Shown one piece after another: positions 6,212 through 7,142 of a stretch of DNA of 7,142 nt. Position numbers and translations under genes: made by a program. The notes beneath the pieces were generated by a model. It had not been told where the DNA came from. It worked only from the letters and a program-made list of their open reading frames with translations, and ran no database searches. Each line of letters starts with the position of its first letter. Position 1 is the first letter of the stretch. Origin of the DNA: Kiritimatiellia bacterium (GTDB lineage Bacteria > Verrucomicrobiota > Kiritimatiellia > SLAD01); NCBI GenBank assembly GCA_007125875.1, contig SLCI01000249.1, positions 1-7,142 of the forward strand, given 5' to 3'.

Positions 6212-7142
6212 ACGATAAGCAGTCATGGAGAGTGATGATGGAAACACGTTTTGAAGATCGCAAAAAAATACAGACGCCGACGCTAGTCGCAACCATTGTC
6301 GGGTTGCATATCGTAGCGGTCGGCTCGATCGTTTTTATTCAAGGATGCGAGACGGCGCGGCCGATGCCGGAGCCGCCGCCCGCACCGGTCATGCCGGAAG
6401 ATACCGCGGTGACTGATCCAGTGCCTCCGGTTACGCCTCGTCCAGAGCCAGTCTTTCAGCCGCCGGTCACGCGTGAGCCGCGTCCCGAAACGGTGCGTCC
6501 GGAGGATGCCAAAACCTACACCGTGCGGTCGGGCGATTCGCTATCCCGCATTGCGTCACGGCATGGTGTCGAAATGACAGAGATCATGGCCCTCAACAAT
6601 ATTGCGAATCCTGATCGAATTGAAGTGGATCAAGTGTTATTGCTGCCCGCCCATGCACGGGTCCGTTCAGACGCACCCGCAGCCCGCCCCGCAGCGACGC
6701 CACCGCCGAGCAATGGTGACACCTACACGGTGCGTTCGGGAGATGCGCTTTCTCGTATCGCTGTACGGCATGGTGTTTCGTTGGAGGATTTGATGGCCGC
6801 GAACAACATCACGAATCCGGATCGCATTATCGAAGGTCAGCGTTTGGTCATTCCGGCTGGCGGCACCGCGCCCACACCTGAACGAACAACTTCCGAGCCG
6901 GCCCCGCGTGCTCCGACACCGCGTGCCACTTTCTTGCCGGCGGACGAAGCGGACGCGCCGGAAATCGAAGAGGACGCAGAACCCGAAGAGGAAGTGACGC
7001 CCAGCGCGCCTTCCGCATCAACATTGGGTGGAGAAACGGAATCGTTTGTTTACACCGTTCGCCCAGGCGACACCTTAGAAGGTTTGGCTCGCGATTATTC
7101 CGTGCTCGTCGAAGACATTCGCGCACTCAATAACTTGCAACC
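6208..7142 (+). CDS. Membrane-anchored or lipoprotein-like LysM-repeat peptidoglycan-binding protein (3' end outside window)
   Basis: The frame is open from ATG 6208 to the window end (311 codons, no stop). Seen: a charged N-terminal tail; one hydrophobic segment at about residues 26-45 ending in Gln-Gly-Cys (Cys47); a proline-rich linker at about 50-100; LysM 1 at 104-147; LysM 2 at 173-216; an acidic Glu/Asp-rich linker around 243-262; and LysM 3 from 282, cut by the edge. Each LysM starts YTVR-x-GD and carries the usual N-N motif (ALNN, AANN, ALNN). LysM domains bind GlcNAc-containing glycans, so the protein should face the peptidoglycan from the cell membrane. An uncleaved anchor (N-in, C-out) or a lipoprotein attached at Cys47 are both possible; Gln at -2 is a poor lipobox residue. 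No catalytic domain is visible, but one such as M23/LytM could follow. In Chlamydia an nlpD-annotated LysM gene sits between murD and ftsW, so an NlpD-like wall-remodelling or division role is inferred. The specific function is unknown. Confidence 0.88.
   Translation, partial: MNDKQSWRVMMETRFEDRKKIQTPTLVATIVGLHIVAVGSIVFIQGCETARPMPEPPPAPVMPEDTAVTDPVPPVTPRPEPVFQPPVTREPRPETVRPEDAKTYTVRSGDSLSRIASRHGVEMTEIMALNNIANPDRIEVDQVLLLPAHARVRSDAPAARPAATPPPSNGDTYTVRSGDALSRIAVRHGVSLEDLMAANNITNPDRIIEGQRLVIPAGGTAPTPERTTSEPAPRAPTPRATFLPADEADAPEIEEDAEPEEEVTPSAPSASTLGGETESFVYTVRPGDTLEGLARDYSVLVEDIRALNNLQ
6514..6855 (+). repeat. Two directly repeated LysM-coding units
   Basis: LysM 1 (6517-6648) and LysM 2 (6724-6855) are both 44 codons long and spaced 207 bases apart. 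Over the first 57 bases (6514-6570 against 6721-6777) I count 45 identical bases. Most differences are silent third-position changes, and only two of the 19 residues differ. The end of the unit (NPDRI then Q-x-L-x-x-P) also matches. This indicates an internal duplication kept under protein-level selection. The third LysM, from 7051, is clearly more diverged. Confidence 0.85.

Noticed and set aside
6602..6793. Short + strand frame of 63 codons within the LysM gene
   Set aside because: Out of frame with LysM 1 and LysM 2, which are clearly the coding frame from 6208.
6848..7126. Antisense open frame of 92 codons opposite the LysM gene
   Set aside because: The + strand reads through as a linker and the third LysM domain. 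The antisense peptide is a mirror of the Pro/Ala/Glu-rich coding bias.

Overview
This window is a stretch of a division and cell wall (dcw) cluster. All genes are on the + strand, packed end to end, in the order ftsI (3' part only), murE, murF, mraY, murD, then a membrane-anchored LysM-repeat protein cut by the right edge. The four central genes are complete and intact. No RNA gene, mobile element, CRISPR array, phage gene, promoter or terminator could be supported, and no stretch longer than 6 bases lies between genes.

Layout. Positions 1-828 hold the last 275 codons of a class B penicillin-binding protein, including its SxN and KTGT active-site motifs. Positions 825-2336 encode MurE, 2340-3713 MurF, 3720-4859 MraY and 4859-6211 MurD. 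From 6208 to the end runs an open frame with no stop in the window. It has a short cytoplasmic tail, one hydrophobic segment ending in Gly-Cys, a proline-rich linker, two LysM domains that closely match each other, an acidic linker, and the start of a third LysM domain. Three junctions overlap (ftsI/murE by 4 bases, mraY/murD by 1, murD/LysM by 4), and the other two have gaps of 3 and 6 bases. This is what one polycistronic, translationally coupled operon looks like.

How the genes work together. MurD, MurE and MurF are successive ATP-dependent ligases. They add D-Glu, a diamino acid (meso-diaminopimelate, judged from the DNPR motif in MurE) and D-Ala-D-Ala to UDP-MurNAc-L-Ala. MraY moves the finished phospho-MurNAc-pentapeptide onto undecaprenyl phosphate, giving lipid I. 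The penicillin-binding protein cross-links the polymerised product at the septum. The LysM protein would bind finished peptidoglycan in the envelope and is probably a division or wall-remodelling factor.

Organism. The gene order up to murD is common to many bacteria. A LysM gene directly after murD, where proteobacteria have ftsW, matches the chlamydial order murF-mraY-murD-nlpD-ftsW. With the fairly GC-rich coding sequence and adjacent ftsI-murE, this suggests a free-living member of the PVC superphylum (Verrucomicrobiota, Kiritimatiellota or relatives) with a meso-DAP wall. The phylum is an inference from gene order and motif flavour, not proven. I do not see a wholly new system here. The most unusual items are the LysM protein and a roughly 12-residue insertion in the last cytoplasmic loop of MraY.
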